From Mycolicibacterium bacteremicum (GTDB lineage Bacteria > Actinomycetota > Actinomycetes > Mycobacteriales > Mycobacteriaceae): a stretch of 64,000 nucleotides of DNA. Positions within the stretch are counted from its first letter, which is position 1. Every line of letters begins with the position of its first letter. Shown here piece after piece: positions 8,239 through 17,169 of this stretch. Position numbers and translations under genes: made by a program. The stretch is from positions 52,371-116,370 of the forward strand of contig NZ_CALUAE010000003.1 of NCBI RefSeq assembly GCF_943913955.1. Reading direction: 5' to 3'. The notes under the pieces were generated by a model. The model worked only from the letters and a program-made list of their open reading frames with translations, had not been told where the DNA came from and searched no databases.

Positions 8239-9393
8239 TCAGCAGTTGGGATTGGGGCCCTTGGACGCCGCGACCCGCCGCAACGAGTCGTCGACCTTGC
8301 CCTGCGGCAGTTCGCCCGAGGCGACGGCCTGCTCCAGGCGGTCCAGCACCGCGGGCACCTCGGCGGTGGTGATCCACAGGGCGACGTCGGCGCCGGCCTG
8401 CAGCGACTTGAGCACCGCCTCGGCCACCCCGTACTGCTGGTTGACGGCGGCCATGCTGGACAGATCATCGGTGAAGATCACGCCGCCGAAACCGATCTCG
8501 CCGCGCAGCAGGTTGTAGGCCGCGGGGCTCAGGCTGGCCTGCTCGCCGCCGGTGAGGCCGGGAACCTGCATGTGCCCGACCATCACGGCCGTGTGCGGTT
8601 GATTGGCCAGCGACCGGTAGGGCACCAGATCGCTGGTCTGCAGTTCGGCCAGCGGCGGGGTGGACACCGAACCGGTGTGCGAGTCGCCGGCGGCCCGGCC
8701 GTGACCGGGGAAGTGCTTGAGCACCGGCAGCACCCCGGCGTCGCGCAGGCCGCGCGCGTAGGCGCCGGCGTACTGGGTGACCGTCTCCGGGTCGTCACCG
8801 AAGGACCGGTCCCCGATCGCGGCGCTCTGCTGGGTCAGATCGACGACGGGGGCGAAGTCGACCGTGATGCCCAGGCCGCGCATGGCCCGGCCGCGCTCCA
8901 GCGCGATGCCGTACACCTCGTCGGGGGTCTTGGTCTCGGCCAGCACCCGGGCCGAGGGCTGGCTACCGATCACCCCGGCCAGCCGTGACACCCGTCCGCC
9001 CTCCTCGTCGACGCTGACGCCGAGCGGTAGGGCGGTGGCCGATGCCGCGACCTCCGCCAGCGGCGCACCGAGCATGGACATGTCCGTCCAGCTGCCGATC
9101 ATGATGCCGCCGACCTTGTGATCGGTGACCGCGGCCTGTGCGTCGGCGGCGTTGTTGACCCCGACCATGAGCAGCTGGGCCAGCTTGTCGCGGGTGGACA
9201 GCGAGGCGATGTCACCGCAGACCGCGGGCCCGGGGGCCGCCGGCAGCGGCCGGTCGAGTGAGGCATTGGACGGGGTGGCCGCGCTGGTCTGCGGTGCCGG
9301 GGACGCGGCCGTGTCGACCTCGGTGGCCGGTGAACAGGCCATCAACAGTCCGGACAGGGCGGTCAGGGCACCGAGGGTGCGTGACATCGACAT
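8239..9393 (-). CDS. lpqI: Lipoprotein beta-N-acetylglucosaminidase LpqI (GH3)
   Basis: A 384-residue exported lipoprotein. The signal peptide ends in the lipobox LLMAC with lipidated C20, followed by a Ser/Thr/Ala/Pro-rich linker to about residue 58. The GH3 domain contains KHFPGHG (226-232), the His-Asp dyad loop GDSHT (236-240) and the nucleophile region IFTDDLSSM near residue 309. Family members remove N-acetylglucosamine from peptidoglycan turnover products at the outer face of the membrane. The position upstream of the TetR gene and near aftD matches Rv0237. ATG 9393 gives a complete signal peptide. Confidence 0.93.
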   Translation of the reverse strand: MSMSRTLGALTALSGLLMACSPATEVDTAASPAPQTSAATPSNASLDRPLPAAPGPAVCGDIASLSTRDKLAQLLMVGVNNAADAQAAVTDHKVGGIMIGSWTDMSMLGAPLAEVAASATALPLGVSVDEEGGRVSRLAGVIGSQPSARVLAETKTPDEVYGIALERGRAMRGLGITVDFAPVVDLTQQSAAIGDRSFGDDPETVTQYAGAYARGLRDAGVLPVLKHFPGHGRAAGDSHTGSVSTPPLAELQTSDLVPYRSLANQPHTAVMVGHMQVPGLTGGEQASLSPAAYNLLRGEIGFGGVIFTDDLSSMAAVNQQYGVAEAVLKSLQAGADVALWITTAEVPAVLDRLEQAVASGELPQGKVDDSLRRVAASKGPNPNC

Positions 9394-9471
9394 GGGTCCC
9401 CACCCTAACCGGGCGGACCAGAGCCGGGGCCCGGCCGCTGAGTTTCAGTCCGGCAGACCGGCCCGCAAGAC

Positions 9472-9765
9472 TCACCAGGTCTGCAGGTCGGCGGGAATCC
9501 CGTGGGCCTGCAGCCAGCTGCGCTCACCGACGGCCATGATCTGCTCGACGGCGCCGCACACCGCGTCGACCAGGTCGGCCCCGGCATCCACCCCCAGGGC
9601 CCTGCGCAGCGCGGGGAACGAGAACGGCTGCACCGAGACGGTGTACTGGTAACCGTCGAGGTGAGCACGGTCATATCCGGAGAACCGCAGAATCCCGTCC
9701 GCGCCGTGGCTGACCCACACGGTGCAGGTCGGCGACCGCCAGAACACCCGCTCCGGTGAAGTCAT
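9472..9765 (-). CDS. Conserved hypothetical protein, 97 aa
   Basis: I do not recognise a domain. The protein is 97 residues, soluble, and lacks a signal peptide or membrane segment. It opens with MTSPERVFWRSPTCTVWVSH and has a hydrophobic N-terminal half followed by a helical C-terminal half ending in DLQTW. It lies 78 bp upstream of lpqI on the same strand and is divergent from the 57-codon gene with only 30 bp between start codons. GAGAAT ends 6 nt before ATG 9765, suggesting a leaderless transcript. GTG two codons upstream is an alternative start. Confidence 0.7.
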   Translation of the reverse strand: MTSPERVFWRSPTCTVWVSHGADGILRFSGYDRAHLDGYQYTVSVQPFSFPALRRALGVDAGADLVDAVCGAVEQIMAVGERSWLQAHGIPADLQTW

Positions 9766-9771
9766 GCCCAC

Positions 9772-9789
9772 ATTCTCACGTGCTAGGTT
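9772..9789. promoter_or_regulatory. Back-to-back leaderless promoters in a 30-bp divergent gap
   Basis: On the minus strand GAGAAT (9777-9772) ends 6 nt before ATG 9765. On the plus strand TAGGTT (9784-9789) ends 6 nt before ATG 9796. The two -10 elements are 6 bp apart, so the two RNA polymerase footprints must overlap and the promoters are likely to compete. Confidence 0.5.
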
Positions 9790-9795
9790 GGCCGC

Positions 9796-9969
9796 ATGGA
9801 TCGGTTCGTCGTGCCCGCTGCCGCCAGCATCGTGGTCGGCCTGTTGCTCGGCGCAGCGGCCATCTTCGGCGTGACCCTGATGGTCCAGCAGGACACCAAG
9901 CCCCCCGTGCAGTCCGGAGATCCGGCGTCGTCGGTGCTCAACCGCGTTGAATACGGCGACCGGGCCTAG
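9796..9969 (+). CDS. Small DUF2613-type membrane/secreted protein (Rv0236A-like)
   Basis: A 57-residue protein with one hydrophobic segment at residues 6-31 after a short MDRF leader, then a polar C-terminal tail ending in GDPASSVLNRVEYGDRA. Length and layout match M. tuberculosis Rv0236A, which likewise precedes aftD. It is probably a single-pass inner-membrane peptide or an uncleaved signal anchor. The last 23 bp overlap the start of aftD in another frame, so the two are likely translated from one message. Function is unknown; tight linkage to aftD suggests a role with that arabinosyltransferase. Confidence 0.85.
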   Translation: MDRFVVPAAASIVVGLLLGAAAIFGVTLMVQQDTKPPVQSGDPASSVLNRVEYGDRA

Positions 9970-12900
9970 CCCGGGCGCGCCGCACGCCGTTCCAGGTCTC
10001 TCCCGGCGTTGGCTGTGGCTGGTCGGCAGCGCCTTCCTCGCGCTGACCTTCCTGCAGTCCCCCGGCCGGATCTCCCCGGACACCAAGCTCGATCTCACCG
10101 CCAACCCGCTGCGGTTCCTGTCCCGCGCCGGTGATCTGTGGAACAGCGAGCTGCCGTTCGGGCAGGCGCAGAACCAGGCCTACGGCTACCTGTTCCCGCA
10201 CGGCACCTTCTTCCTGACCGGAGACCTCCTCGGCCTGCCCGGCTGGGTCACCCAGCGGCTGTGGTGGGCGCTGCTGCTGACGGTCGGATTCTGGGGATTT
10301 CTGCGAGTCGCCGAGGCTTTGAACGACGGGAAGGGCATCGGCACCACCGCGTCCCGCGTCATCGCGGCCTGCGCATTCGCGTTGTCCCCACGGGTGCTGA
10401 CCACGCTCGGCGCGATCTCCTCGGAGACGCTGCCGATGATGCTGGCCCCCTGGGTACTGCTGCCGGTCATCCTCGTGCTGCGCGGCGACCCGCGGATCCG
10501 GCTGCTCGCGGCGCGCTCCGCGGCCGCCGTCGCGCTGATGGGCGCGGTCAACGCGGTCGCCACCCTGACCGGCTGTCTGGCCGCGATCATCTGGTGGGCC
10601 GCCCACAAACCCAACCGGCAGTGGTGGAAATTCACCGGCTGGTGGTTGGGCTGCACCGTACTGGCGGTCACCTGGTGGGCCGTCGCGTTGGTGCTGTTGG
10701 GCCGGATCAGTCCGCCCTTCCTGGATTACATCGAATCCTCGGGCGTGACGACGCGTTGGTTGTCACTGACCGAGATGCTGCGTGGCACCGACAGCTGGAC
10801 ACCGTATGTGGCGCCGACGGCGACGGCGGGTTCGCCGCTGGTGACCGGATCGGTCGCGGTGCTGGCCACCACCCTGGTGGCCGCGGCCGGGCTGGCCGGT
10901 CTGGCGATGCGCAGCATGCCCGCGCGCGGCCGACTGATCGCCATTCTGTTCGTCGGTATCACGGCGCTGGCGGTCGGCTACTCCGGAGGGCTGGGGTCGC
11001 CGATCGCGACGCAGGTCCAGCTGTTCCTGGACGCCGACGGGACCCCGCTGCGCAACGTGCACAAGCTCGAGCCGTTGCTGCGTCTGCCGATCGCACTCGG
11101 CCTGGCCCACCTGCTGGGCCGGATACCGTTGCCCGGCAGTGCGTCCCGGCGTACCTGGGTCGGTGCATTCGCCTATCCCGAACGCGATCGCCGGGTCGCC
11201 GTCGGCATCGTCGTGCTGACCGCGCTGGCCGCCGCGACCTCGCTGGCCTGGACCGGCCGGCTGACCCCGCCGGGCAGTTTCGAGGCCATCCCGGCGCACT
11301 GGCACGACACCGCCGCCTGGCTGGACGAACACAACACCGACGGCGGCCGGGTGCTGGTGGCACCGGGTGCCCCGTTCGCCACCCAGGTGTGGGGGAACAG
11401 CCATGACGAACCGCTGCAGGTGCTGGGCAGCAGCCCGTGGGGAGTGCGCGATTCGATACCGCTGACCCCACCGGAGACTATCCGCGCACTGGACTCGGTA
11501 CAACGCCTGTTCGCCGCGGGCCGGCCGTCCGCCGGGCTCGCCGACACCCTTGCCCAGCAAGGCATCTCCTATGTCGTGGTGCGCAATGACCTCGACCCCG
11601 ACACCTCGCGTTCCGCGCGACCGCTGCTGGTGCACCGGGTGATGGACAACTCCCCCGGGTTGACCAGGGTCGCCGAGTTCGGTGACCCGGTCGGACCCGG
11701 CACATTGGACGGGTTCGTCACCGACAGCGGACTGCGCCCGCGCTACCCGGCGGTGCAGATCTACCGGGTCGACGACGCCCGACCCGGCCCGTATCTGGCC
11801 GACGCCGGCGCACTGGCCCGTGTCGACGGCGGCCCGGAAGCGTTGCTGCGCATCGCCGAACGGCGCCGGCTGGCCGGCCTGCAACCGTTGGGTCCGATGC
11901 TGCTGACCGCCGATGCGCAGCGCGCCGGCCTGCCCACGCCACTGGTCACCGTCACCGACACCCCGGTCGCGCGCGAGACCGACTACGGCCGGGTCGACCA
12001 CCACTCCTCGGCGATGCGCTCACCCGACGACCTGCGGCACACCTTCAACCGGGTGATGGACTACCCCGCCGGCACCGACCCGCTCTATGCCCGCTGGGAC
12101 GGCGGGCGCCTGCGCGTATCCAGCTCGGCCGCGGATTCGACTGCACTGCCCGATGTCTCGCCGTCGGCGGGGCCGGCCGCCGCGATCGACTCCGACCCGT
12201 CGACCAGCTGGGTATCCAGCTCCCTGCAGACCGCCGTGGGTCAGTGGATGCAGATCGACTTCGACAACCCGGTCACCAACGCCGCGGTCACCATCACCCC
12301 GAGTGCCACCGCCGTCGGCGCGCAGGTGCGCCGCATCGAGGTGTCGACCGTCAACGGCACGACCACACTTCGCTTCGACGAGCCCGGCAAGCCCCTCGCC
12401 GCGGCGTTGCCGTTCGGCGAGACACCGTGGTTGCGCATCACCGCCGTCGGCACCGATGACGGCTCTCCCGGTGTGCAGTTCGGCATCACGGATCTGACCG
12501 TCACCCAATACGACGCCTCCGGTTTCGCCCACCAGATCCCGCTGCGCCGCACACTCGACGTACCCGGCCCGCCGGCGGGATCGCAGGTGGCGCAGTGGGA
12601 TCTGGGGTCGGACCTGCTGGGCCGGCCGGGTTGCGCGGACGGCCCCGACGCCGTGCGCTGCGCCGCCACCATGGGCCTCTCGCCGGAGGAACCGGTGAAC
12701 ATGAGCCGCACGCTGACCGTGCCCACCGAGACGACCGCGACGCCGACGGTGTGGGTGCGGGCCCGGCAGGGTCCTCGGCTGGCCGATCTGATCCACGATC
12801 CCGCAACCGTGCGCGCCGCGGGCGAATCCGACCTCATCGACGTGCAGGGGTCGGCCTATGCGGCCACCGACGGTGACCCGCGCACCGCCTGGACCGCGCC

Positions 12901-14170
12901 GCAGAACACTGTCGCGCCGAAGAAGCCGGCCACCCTGACCGTGCGCCTGCCCGAGCCCACCGAGGTCGCGGCGCTGACGCTGACCCCCAGCAGAGCCGAG
13001 GTGCCGGCGCACCCCACCCTGGTCGCGGTCGACCTGGGCGCCGGCCCGCAGGTGCGCAGGCTGTCCGGGGACGGTCCGCAGACGGTGGACCTCAAGCCCA
13101 CGCTGACCGACACCGTCACGCTGTCGCTCCTGGATTGGCGTGACGTGATCGACCGCACCGCACTGGGATTCGACCAACTCAAACCACCCGGCCTGGCCGA
13201 GGTGACGGTGCTGGACCCCGCCGGCGCACCGGTCGCCGCGGCCGATCCGGCCGACCGGGACCGGCCGGTGGAGGTGGCCTGCGGGCGTGGGCCGATCATC
13301 GGCGTGGCCGGACAGTTCGTGCAGACCTCGATCAGCACCACCGCCGGGGCGCTGCTCGACGGCGACCCGGTCGCGGCGAAACCCTGTCAGGCCGAGCCGA
13401 TCTCACTGCCGGCCGGTCAGCAGGAGGTGCTGGTCAGCCCGGGTGAGGCGTTCGTGGTCGACGGTATCGCGCTGAACACGGCGCGCGCGGAGGAACTGCG
13501 CCCGGCCGCCACGACGCCGGCCGATACCGGGCGGTGGGACGCTGCGCACCGGGAGATCACCGTCGCCGGCAGCGACCGGGACCGCGTGGTCGTGGTCCCG
13601 GAGAGCGTGAGCCCGGGCTGGGTGGCGCACCTGGCCGACGGCACCGCCCTACGACCGGTCACGGTGAACGGCTGGCAACAGGGCTGGGTGGTGCCGGCCG
13701 GCGCCGACGGCACGCTCACGCTGAGCTTCCCGTCCAACACGCCGTATCGGATCGGTTTGTTCGGCGGGCTGGCGCTGCTGCCGGTGCTCGCCCTGCTCGC
13801 GCTGCTGCCGATCCGTCGGCCCGGGTCCGGGCAGCCGGTGCCGACGTGGTCACCGCGCCCCCTGCTGGTCGGTGCCGCGGCCGTGGTTGCCGGTGGGCTG
13901 ATCAGTGGGGTGACCGGGGCGTTGGCGGTGGCCGCCGCGATCGGGCTGCGTCATCTGTTGGGGCGCAACGCGCACCGCGCCGAGGCCGCGACCGTCGGTA
14001 TCACCGCCGGCGGGCTGGTCATCGCCGGCGCCGCGCTGTCACGCAATCCGTGGCGTTCGGTGGACGGTTACATCGGCCACTCGGCAGCCGTGCAGCTGCT
14101 GGCCCTGGTATCGGTGGCAATGCTGGCGGCATCGACCGTGCTCACGCGTCGAGGACGAGACGCCCACTGA
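9947..14170 (+). CDS. aftD: Arabinofuranosyltransferase AftD
   Basis: A 1407-residue integral membrane protein, the expected size for AftD. The N-terminal part (to about residue 430) has many membrane helices of the GT-C fold, with the acidic first periplasmic loop GRISPDTKLDL holding D45 and D49. The middle 800 residues form a periplasmic region with at least two F5/8-type (galactose-binding-like) modules, for example AAIDSDPSTSWVSSS and DGDPRTAWTAP. A final cluster of about four helices closes the protein. It adds alpha-1,3 branches to arabinan of arabinogalactan and lipoarabinomannan using decaprenyl-phosphoryl-arabinose. The first start in frame is TTG 9947, inside the preceding small gene. 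It overlaps the convergent reductase gene by 29 bp. Confidence 0.94.
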   Translation: MNTATGPSPGAPHAVPGLSRRWLWLVGSAFLALTFLQSPGRISPDTKLDLTANPLRFLSRAGDLWNSELPFGQAQNQAYGYLFPHGTFFLTGDLLGLPGWVTQRLWWALLLTVGFWGFLRVAEALNDGKGIGTTASRVIAACAFALSPRVLTTLGAISSETLPMMLAPWVLLPVILVLRGDPRIRLLAARSAAAVALMGAVNAVATLTGCLAAIIWWAAHKPNRQWWKFTGWWLGCTVLAVTWWAVALVLLGRISPPFLDYIESSGVTTRWLSLTEMLRGTDSWTPYVAPTATAGSPLVTGSVAVLATTLVAAAGLAGLAMRSMPARGRLIAILFVGITALAVGYSGGLGSPIATQVQLFLDADGTPLRNVHKLEPLLRLPIALGLAHLLGRIPLPGSASRRTWVGAFAYPERDRRVAVGIVVLTALAAATSLAWTGRLTPPGSFEAIPAHWHDTAAWLDEHNTDGGRVLVAPGAPFATQVWGNSHDEPLQVLGSSPWGVRDSIPLTPPETIRALDSVQRLFAAGRPSAGLADTLAQQGISYVVVRNDLDPDTSRSARPLLVHRVMDNSPGLTRVAEFGDPVGPGTLDGFVTDSGLRPRYPAVQIYRVDDARPGPYLADAGALARVDGGPEALLRIAERRRLAGLQPLGPMLLTADAQRAGLPTPLVTVTDTPVARETDYGRVDHHSSAMRSPDDLRHTFNRVMDYPAGTDPLYARWDGGRLRVSSSAADSTALPDVSPSAGPAAAIDSDPSTSWVSSSLQTAVGQWMQIDFDNPVTNAAVTITPSATAVGAQVRRIEVSTVNGTTTLRFDEPGKPLAAALPFGETPWLRITAVGTDDGSPGVQFGITDLTVTQYDASGFAHQIPLRRTLDVPGPPAGSQVAQWDLGSDLLGRPGCADGPDAVRCAATMGLSPEEPVNMSRTLTVPTETTATPTVWVRARQGPRLADLIHDPATVRAAGESDLIDVQGSAYAATDGDPRTAWTAPQNTVAPKKPATLTVRLPEPTEVAALTLTPSRAEVPAHPTLVAVDLGAGPQVRRLSGDGPQTVDLKPTLTDTVTLSLLDWRDVIDRTALGFDQLKPPGLAEVTVLDPAGAPVAAADPADRDRPVEVACGRGPIIGVAGQFVQTSISTTAGALLDGDPVAAKPCQAEPISLPAGQQEVLVSPGEAFVVDGIALNTARAEELRPAATTPADTGRWDAAHREITVAGSDRDRVVVVPESVSPGWVAHLADGTALRPVTVNGWQQGWVVPAGADGTLTLSFPSNTPYRIGLFGGLALLPVLALLALLPIRRPGSGQPVPTWSPRPLLVGAAAVVAGGLISGVTGALAVAAAIGLRHLLGRNAHRAEAATVGITAGGLVIAGAALSRNPWRSVDGYIGHSAAVQLLALVSVAMLAASTVLTRRGRDAH

Positions 14171-15212
14171 CGGAACGGGATACACAGGTCAGCATCGAGT
14201 TCTCCCGCTCGGCGTCGGTGAGCCGGGCATCCCGGTGCTCAGGTGTCCCCGACAGCACCCCGATTCGGCAGGTGCCGCAGAAGCCCTGTCGGCAGGAGTA
14301 GGCGATATCGGGCCGCACCCGCACCAGGGCGTCGAGCACCGTCTCGTCGGCGGCCACTTCCACCACCTGGCCGGTGCGGGCGAGTTCGATCTCGAACGCG
14401 GTGCCGTCGGTGACCGGCGGTGCGCTGAAGCGCTCCAGATGCAGTGCCGTGGCCGGGAATCGGCCGAAGTTGCTGCGCACCGTCTCGATCATCGGCGGCG
14501 GGCCGCACACGTAGACCGCGCCGCCGGGAGCGGCCCGGCCGAGCAGATCCTGCGGTGTCGGCAGCCCGTGTTCCTCGTCGAGGCGCACGGTGACGCGGTC
14601 GGGATCCCACTGCCAGATCTCATCGAGGAACGGGATGGTGTCGGCGCTGCGGCCGCAGTACACGAAATGCCAGTCGGTGCCCAGTCGTTGCGCTGCCCGC
14701 ACCATCGGCAGGATCGGGGTGATACCGATACCGCCGGCGATGTAGAGCACCCGCTCGTAGGGGATGAACGGGAACCCGTTGCGCGGGCCGCGGACGGTGA
14801 CGGAGTCCCCCACCTGCAGGGCGTGCATCTCCAGTGAGCCGCCCCCGCCGGCCGGGATCTTGCGTACCGCGATGCGGTAGTGGTTGCGCTCCTGGGGGTC
14901 ACCGCACAGCGAATACTGCCGGCGGCGCCCCGAGGGCAGGTGCAGGTCGAGGTGGCTGCCGGGCTGCCAGCCGGGCAGCTCGGCGGCGTCTGGGGCCGAG
15001 AACGTGAGCGCCACAACATCTTTGTCATGCGCGACGATCTCGCGTCGGCTCAGCACGAGGGTCATCGGGTCGTGCGGCGTGCGGGTGGCCCGCTCGTCGG
15101 CGTAATCGGCTTTGACCACCCGGTTCAGCCAGAACCGGTCCAGCAGGGAGACGACGACGTTGATGGCGCGGTCGTCCAGCGGTGAACCCAGGGGCGGAGC
15201 GGTGCGTTTCAC
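14142..15212 (-). CDS. Phthalate-dioxygenase-reductase-type ferredoxin reductase
   Basis: A 356-residue electron-transfer protein. An N-terminal helix (15-35) precedes the FAD/FMN domain with RRRQYSLCGD (RxYS at 98-101), the NAD domain with AGGIGITP (159-166) and CGPPPM (236-241), and a C-terminal plant-type [2Fe-2S] ferredoxin with C307-x4-C312-x2-C315 and C343. It passes electrons from NAD(P)H to a partner oxygenase. The chosen start is GTG 15212, whose GTGA overlaps the stop of the upstream gene by 4 bp, a coupling that indicates the partner is the upstream diiron-like protein. The frame stays open further upstream, but that part lies inside the neighbour and is Arg/Ala-rich and not family-like. 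Confidence 0.92.
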   Translation of the reverse strand: MKRTAPPLGSPLDDRAINVVVSLLDRFWLNRVVKADYADERATRTPHDPMTLVLSRREIVAHDKDVVALTFSAPDAAELPGWQPGSHLDLHLPSGRRRQYSLCGDPQERNHYRIAVRKIPAGGGGSLEMHALQVGDSVTVRGPRNGFPFIPYERVLYIAGGIGITPILPMVRAAQRLGTDWHFVYCGRSADTIPFLDEIWQWDPDRVTVRLDEEHGLPTPQDLLGRAAPGGAVYVCGPPPMIETVRSNFGRFPATALHLERFSAPPVTDGTAFEIELARTGQVVEVAADETVLDALVRVRPDIAYSCRQGFCGTCRIGVLSGTPEHRDARLTDAERENSMLTCVSRSVSGRLVLDA

Positions 15213-16105
15213 CGCGATCCCGCCCGCGCGGCGGGCGAGGAGGCCAGGTAGGCGACCGCCTGTGCGGTGTCGCCGACGTCGCCCGGGTGATAGCGCGGTG
15301 AGAAGTACTGCAGCGCACGCCAGCTGGTGTGCAGGAAGGACGGTGCGACCCCGCGGCGCCCGGACCGGATCAAACCGCGCCAGACGGCCTTGCGCCGGCG
15401 CCGCGACATCGTCAGGTTGGGGTCGACGCGCATCAGGTACCGGGTGGCCTGCCAGAGCAAGTACAGCAACATCGGGCCCGCCACCACCTGCGCCCAGGCG
15501 CGGCGCGCGTAGTTGTGGTCGAAGTAGCGCAGCACGTCGTGGGAGACCATCCGGTGCTCCACCTCCTCGGCACCGTGCCAGCGCAGCAGGTCGACGATCA
15601 CCGGGTCGGCGGTCTGGCCGTTGAGCCGCTCGGCGTTGAGCACCCAATCACCGAGGAAGGAGAAGATGTGCTCCAGGGCGGCCATCACCGCGAGCCGTTC
15701 GACCATGTAGTTGTGTGCCTTGGCGCCGGTCACCTCCCGCGGTCCCAGCAGGTTGCCGAAGACCCAGTGGGCGCGGTCCAGGACCGGGGTGGGGTCGATG
15801 CCGTGCCGTTCCAGGTAGTCGTTGATACCGGTGTGGGCGGTCGCGTGCATCGCCTCCTGACCCATGAAACCGATGACGTCCTCGCGCAGCTTCTCATCCT
15901 CGATCTGCGGCAGTGCCTCTTTGAGCAACTCGACGAACCACTCCTCACCGGCCGGCAGCAGCAGGCTCAGGCCGTTGTACAGGTGGCTGGCGAAGGGATC
16001 GTCGTACACGCATTGCGCGGGTACGTCGGTCAGGTCGAACTGCACGGCACGTGCGTGCAGGGCGATCTGCTCACTGTCCGGGGTGTCCGAGTCCAACAGC
16101 TCCAT
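15209..16105 (-). CDS. PF10118-type 'metal-dependent hydrolase'; probable ferritin-like diiron oxygenase
   Basis: A 298-residue, mostly helical protein belonging by sequence to the family labelled predicted metal-dependent hydrolase. The helices carry a complete ferritin-like diiron ligand pattern: E54 or E55 in PAGEEWFVEL, E84-x-x-H87 in MGQEAMHATAH, E145 in AALEHIFSF, and E181-x-x-H184 in GAEEVEHRM. It is followed, with a 4-bp overlap, by its own ferredoxin-type reductase. This fits a two-component oxygenase or desaturase better than a hydrolase; that is an inference, and the substrate is unknown. ATG 16105 is chosen; the frame extends 20 codons upstream without a better start. It is divergent from php. 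Confidence 0.82.
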   Translation of the reverse strand: MELLDSDTPDSEQIALHARAVQFDLTDVPAQCVYDDPFASHLYNGLSLLLPAGEEWFVELLKEALPQIEDEKLREDVIGFMGQEAMHATAHTGINDYLERHGIDPTPVLDRAHWVFGNLLGPREVTGAKAHNYMVERLAVMAALEHIFSFLGDWVLNAERLNGQTADPVIVDLLRWHGAEEVEHRMVSHDVLRYFDHNYARRAWAQVVAGPMLLYLLWQATRYLMRVDPNLTMSRRRRKAVWRGLIRSGRRGVAPSFLHTSWRALQYFSPRYHPGDVGDTAQAVAYLASSPAARAGSR

Positions 16106-16178
16106 CGGCGAAACGGTACCCCTGGTACCGGGTAGATGTCGATACGCGCGAACCGGCCCGGTCATGACCCAAGCCTCC

Positions 16179-16184
16179 TAGCAT
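16179..16184 (+). promoter_or_regulatory. Predicted -10 of php (leaderless)
   Basis: TAGCAT ends 7 nt before GTG 16192 in the 86-bp divergent gap between the diiron-protein gene and php. GGTACC occurs twice in the same gap (16116-16121 and 16125-16130); its meaning is unclear. Confidence 0.4.
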
Positions 16185-16191
16185 CGGCGAG

Positions 16192-17169
16192 GTGTCCAAG
16201 CTGAGTACCGCGCGCGGGGCCATCGAAACCTCCGACCTCGGCGTGACGCTCATGCACGAGCACGTGTTCATGATGACGACCGAGATCGCCCAGAACTACC
16301 CCGAGGCCTGGGGCGACGAGGAGCGCCGGGTCACCGACGCGATCAACCGGCTCAACGAACTCAAATCCCGCGGAGTCGACACCGTCGTCGACCTCACCGT
16401 GATCGGCCTGGGCCGCTACATCCCCCGCATCCAGCGCGTCGCGGCGGCCACCGACCTCAACATCATCGTCGCGACCGGGCTGTACACCTACAACGACGTC
16501 CCGTTCCGGTTCCACTTCCAGGGCCCGGGCACCCTGCTCGACGGCCCCGAGATCATGACCGAGATGTTCGTCCGCGACATCCGTGAGGGCATCGCCGACA
16601 CCGGGGTGCGCGCGGCGATCCTCAAGTGCGCCACCGACGAACCAGGGGTCACACCCGGGGTGGAGCGGGTGCTGCGTGCGGTCGCCGCCGCGCACCGCGA
16701 GACCGGTGTACCGATATCCACCCACACCCATGCCGGCCTGCGACGCGGCCTGGAGCAACAGCGCATCTTCGCCGAGGAGGGGGTGGACCTGAGCCGGGTG
16801 GTCATCGGCCACTCCGGGGACAGCACCGATCTGGACTACCTGGAGGAACTCATCGCGCAGGGTTCCTATCTGGGCATGGACCGCTTCGGTATCGATTCGA
16901 TCCTGCCGTTCGAGCAGCGCGTCGATACCGTCGCGCAGATGTGCGAGCGCGGCCACGCCGAAAAGATGGTGCTCTCCCACGACGCGTCCTGCTATTTCGA
17001 CGCGCTACCCGAGGATGTGGTGCCGGTGGCGATGCCGAACTGGCACTACCTGCACATCCACAACGACGTGATCCCGGCACTGAAGCAGCGCGGGGTCACC
17101 GATGAGCAGCTGCATACCATGCTGGTGGACAACCCGCGCCAGATCTTCACCCACGGCGGGGGTTACTGA
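16192..17169 (+). CDS. php: Phosphotriesterase-like lactonase (PLL/PPH)
   Basis: A 325-residue TIM-barrel amidohydrolase. All metal ligands of phosphotriesterase-like lactonases are present: H22 and H24 in LMHEHVF, carbamylated K145 in AAILKCATDEPG, H178 in ISTHTHAGL, H207 in VIGHSGD, and D264 in LSHDAS. It should hydrolyse acyl-homoserine or other lactones, with weak phosphotriesterase activity, as shown for the M. tuberculosis homologue Rv0230c (326 residues). The N-terminal GAIETSDLGVTLMHEHVF is the family signature. GTG 16192 is used. It ends tail-to-tail with the acyltransferase gene, with a 7-bp overlap. Confidence 0.93.
   Translation: MSKLSTARGAIETSDLGVTLMHEHVFMMTTEIAQNYPEAWGDEERRVTDAINRLNELKSRGVDTVVDLTVIGLGRYIPRIQRVAAATDLNIIVATGLYTYNDVPFRFHFQGPGTLLDGPEIMTEMFVRDIREGIADTGVRAAILKCATDEPGVTPGVERVLRAVAAAHRETGVPISTHTHAGLRRGLEQQRIFAEEGVDLSRVVIGHSGDSTDLDYLEELIAQGSYLGMDRFGIDSILPFEQRVDTVAQMCERGHAEKMVLSHDASCYFDALPEDVVPVAMPNWHYLHIHNDVIPALKQRGVTDEQLHTMLVDNPRQIFTHGGGY

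Noticed and set aside
16116..16130. Two GGTACC repeats between the diiron-protein gene and php
   Set aside because: Six-base palindromes are expected by chance and there is no further symmetry.
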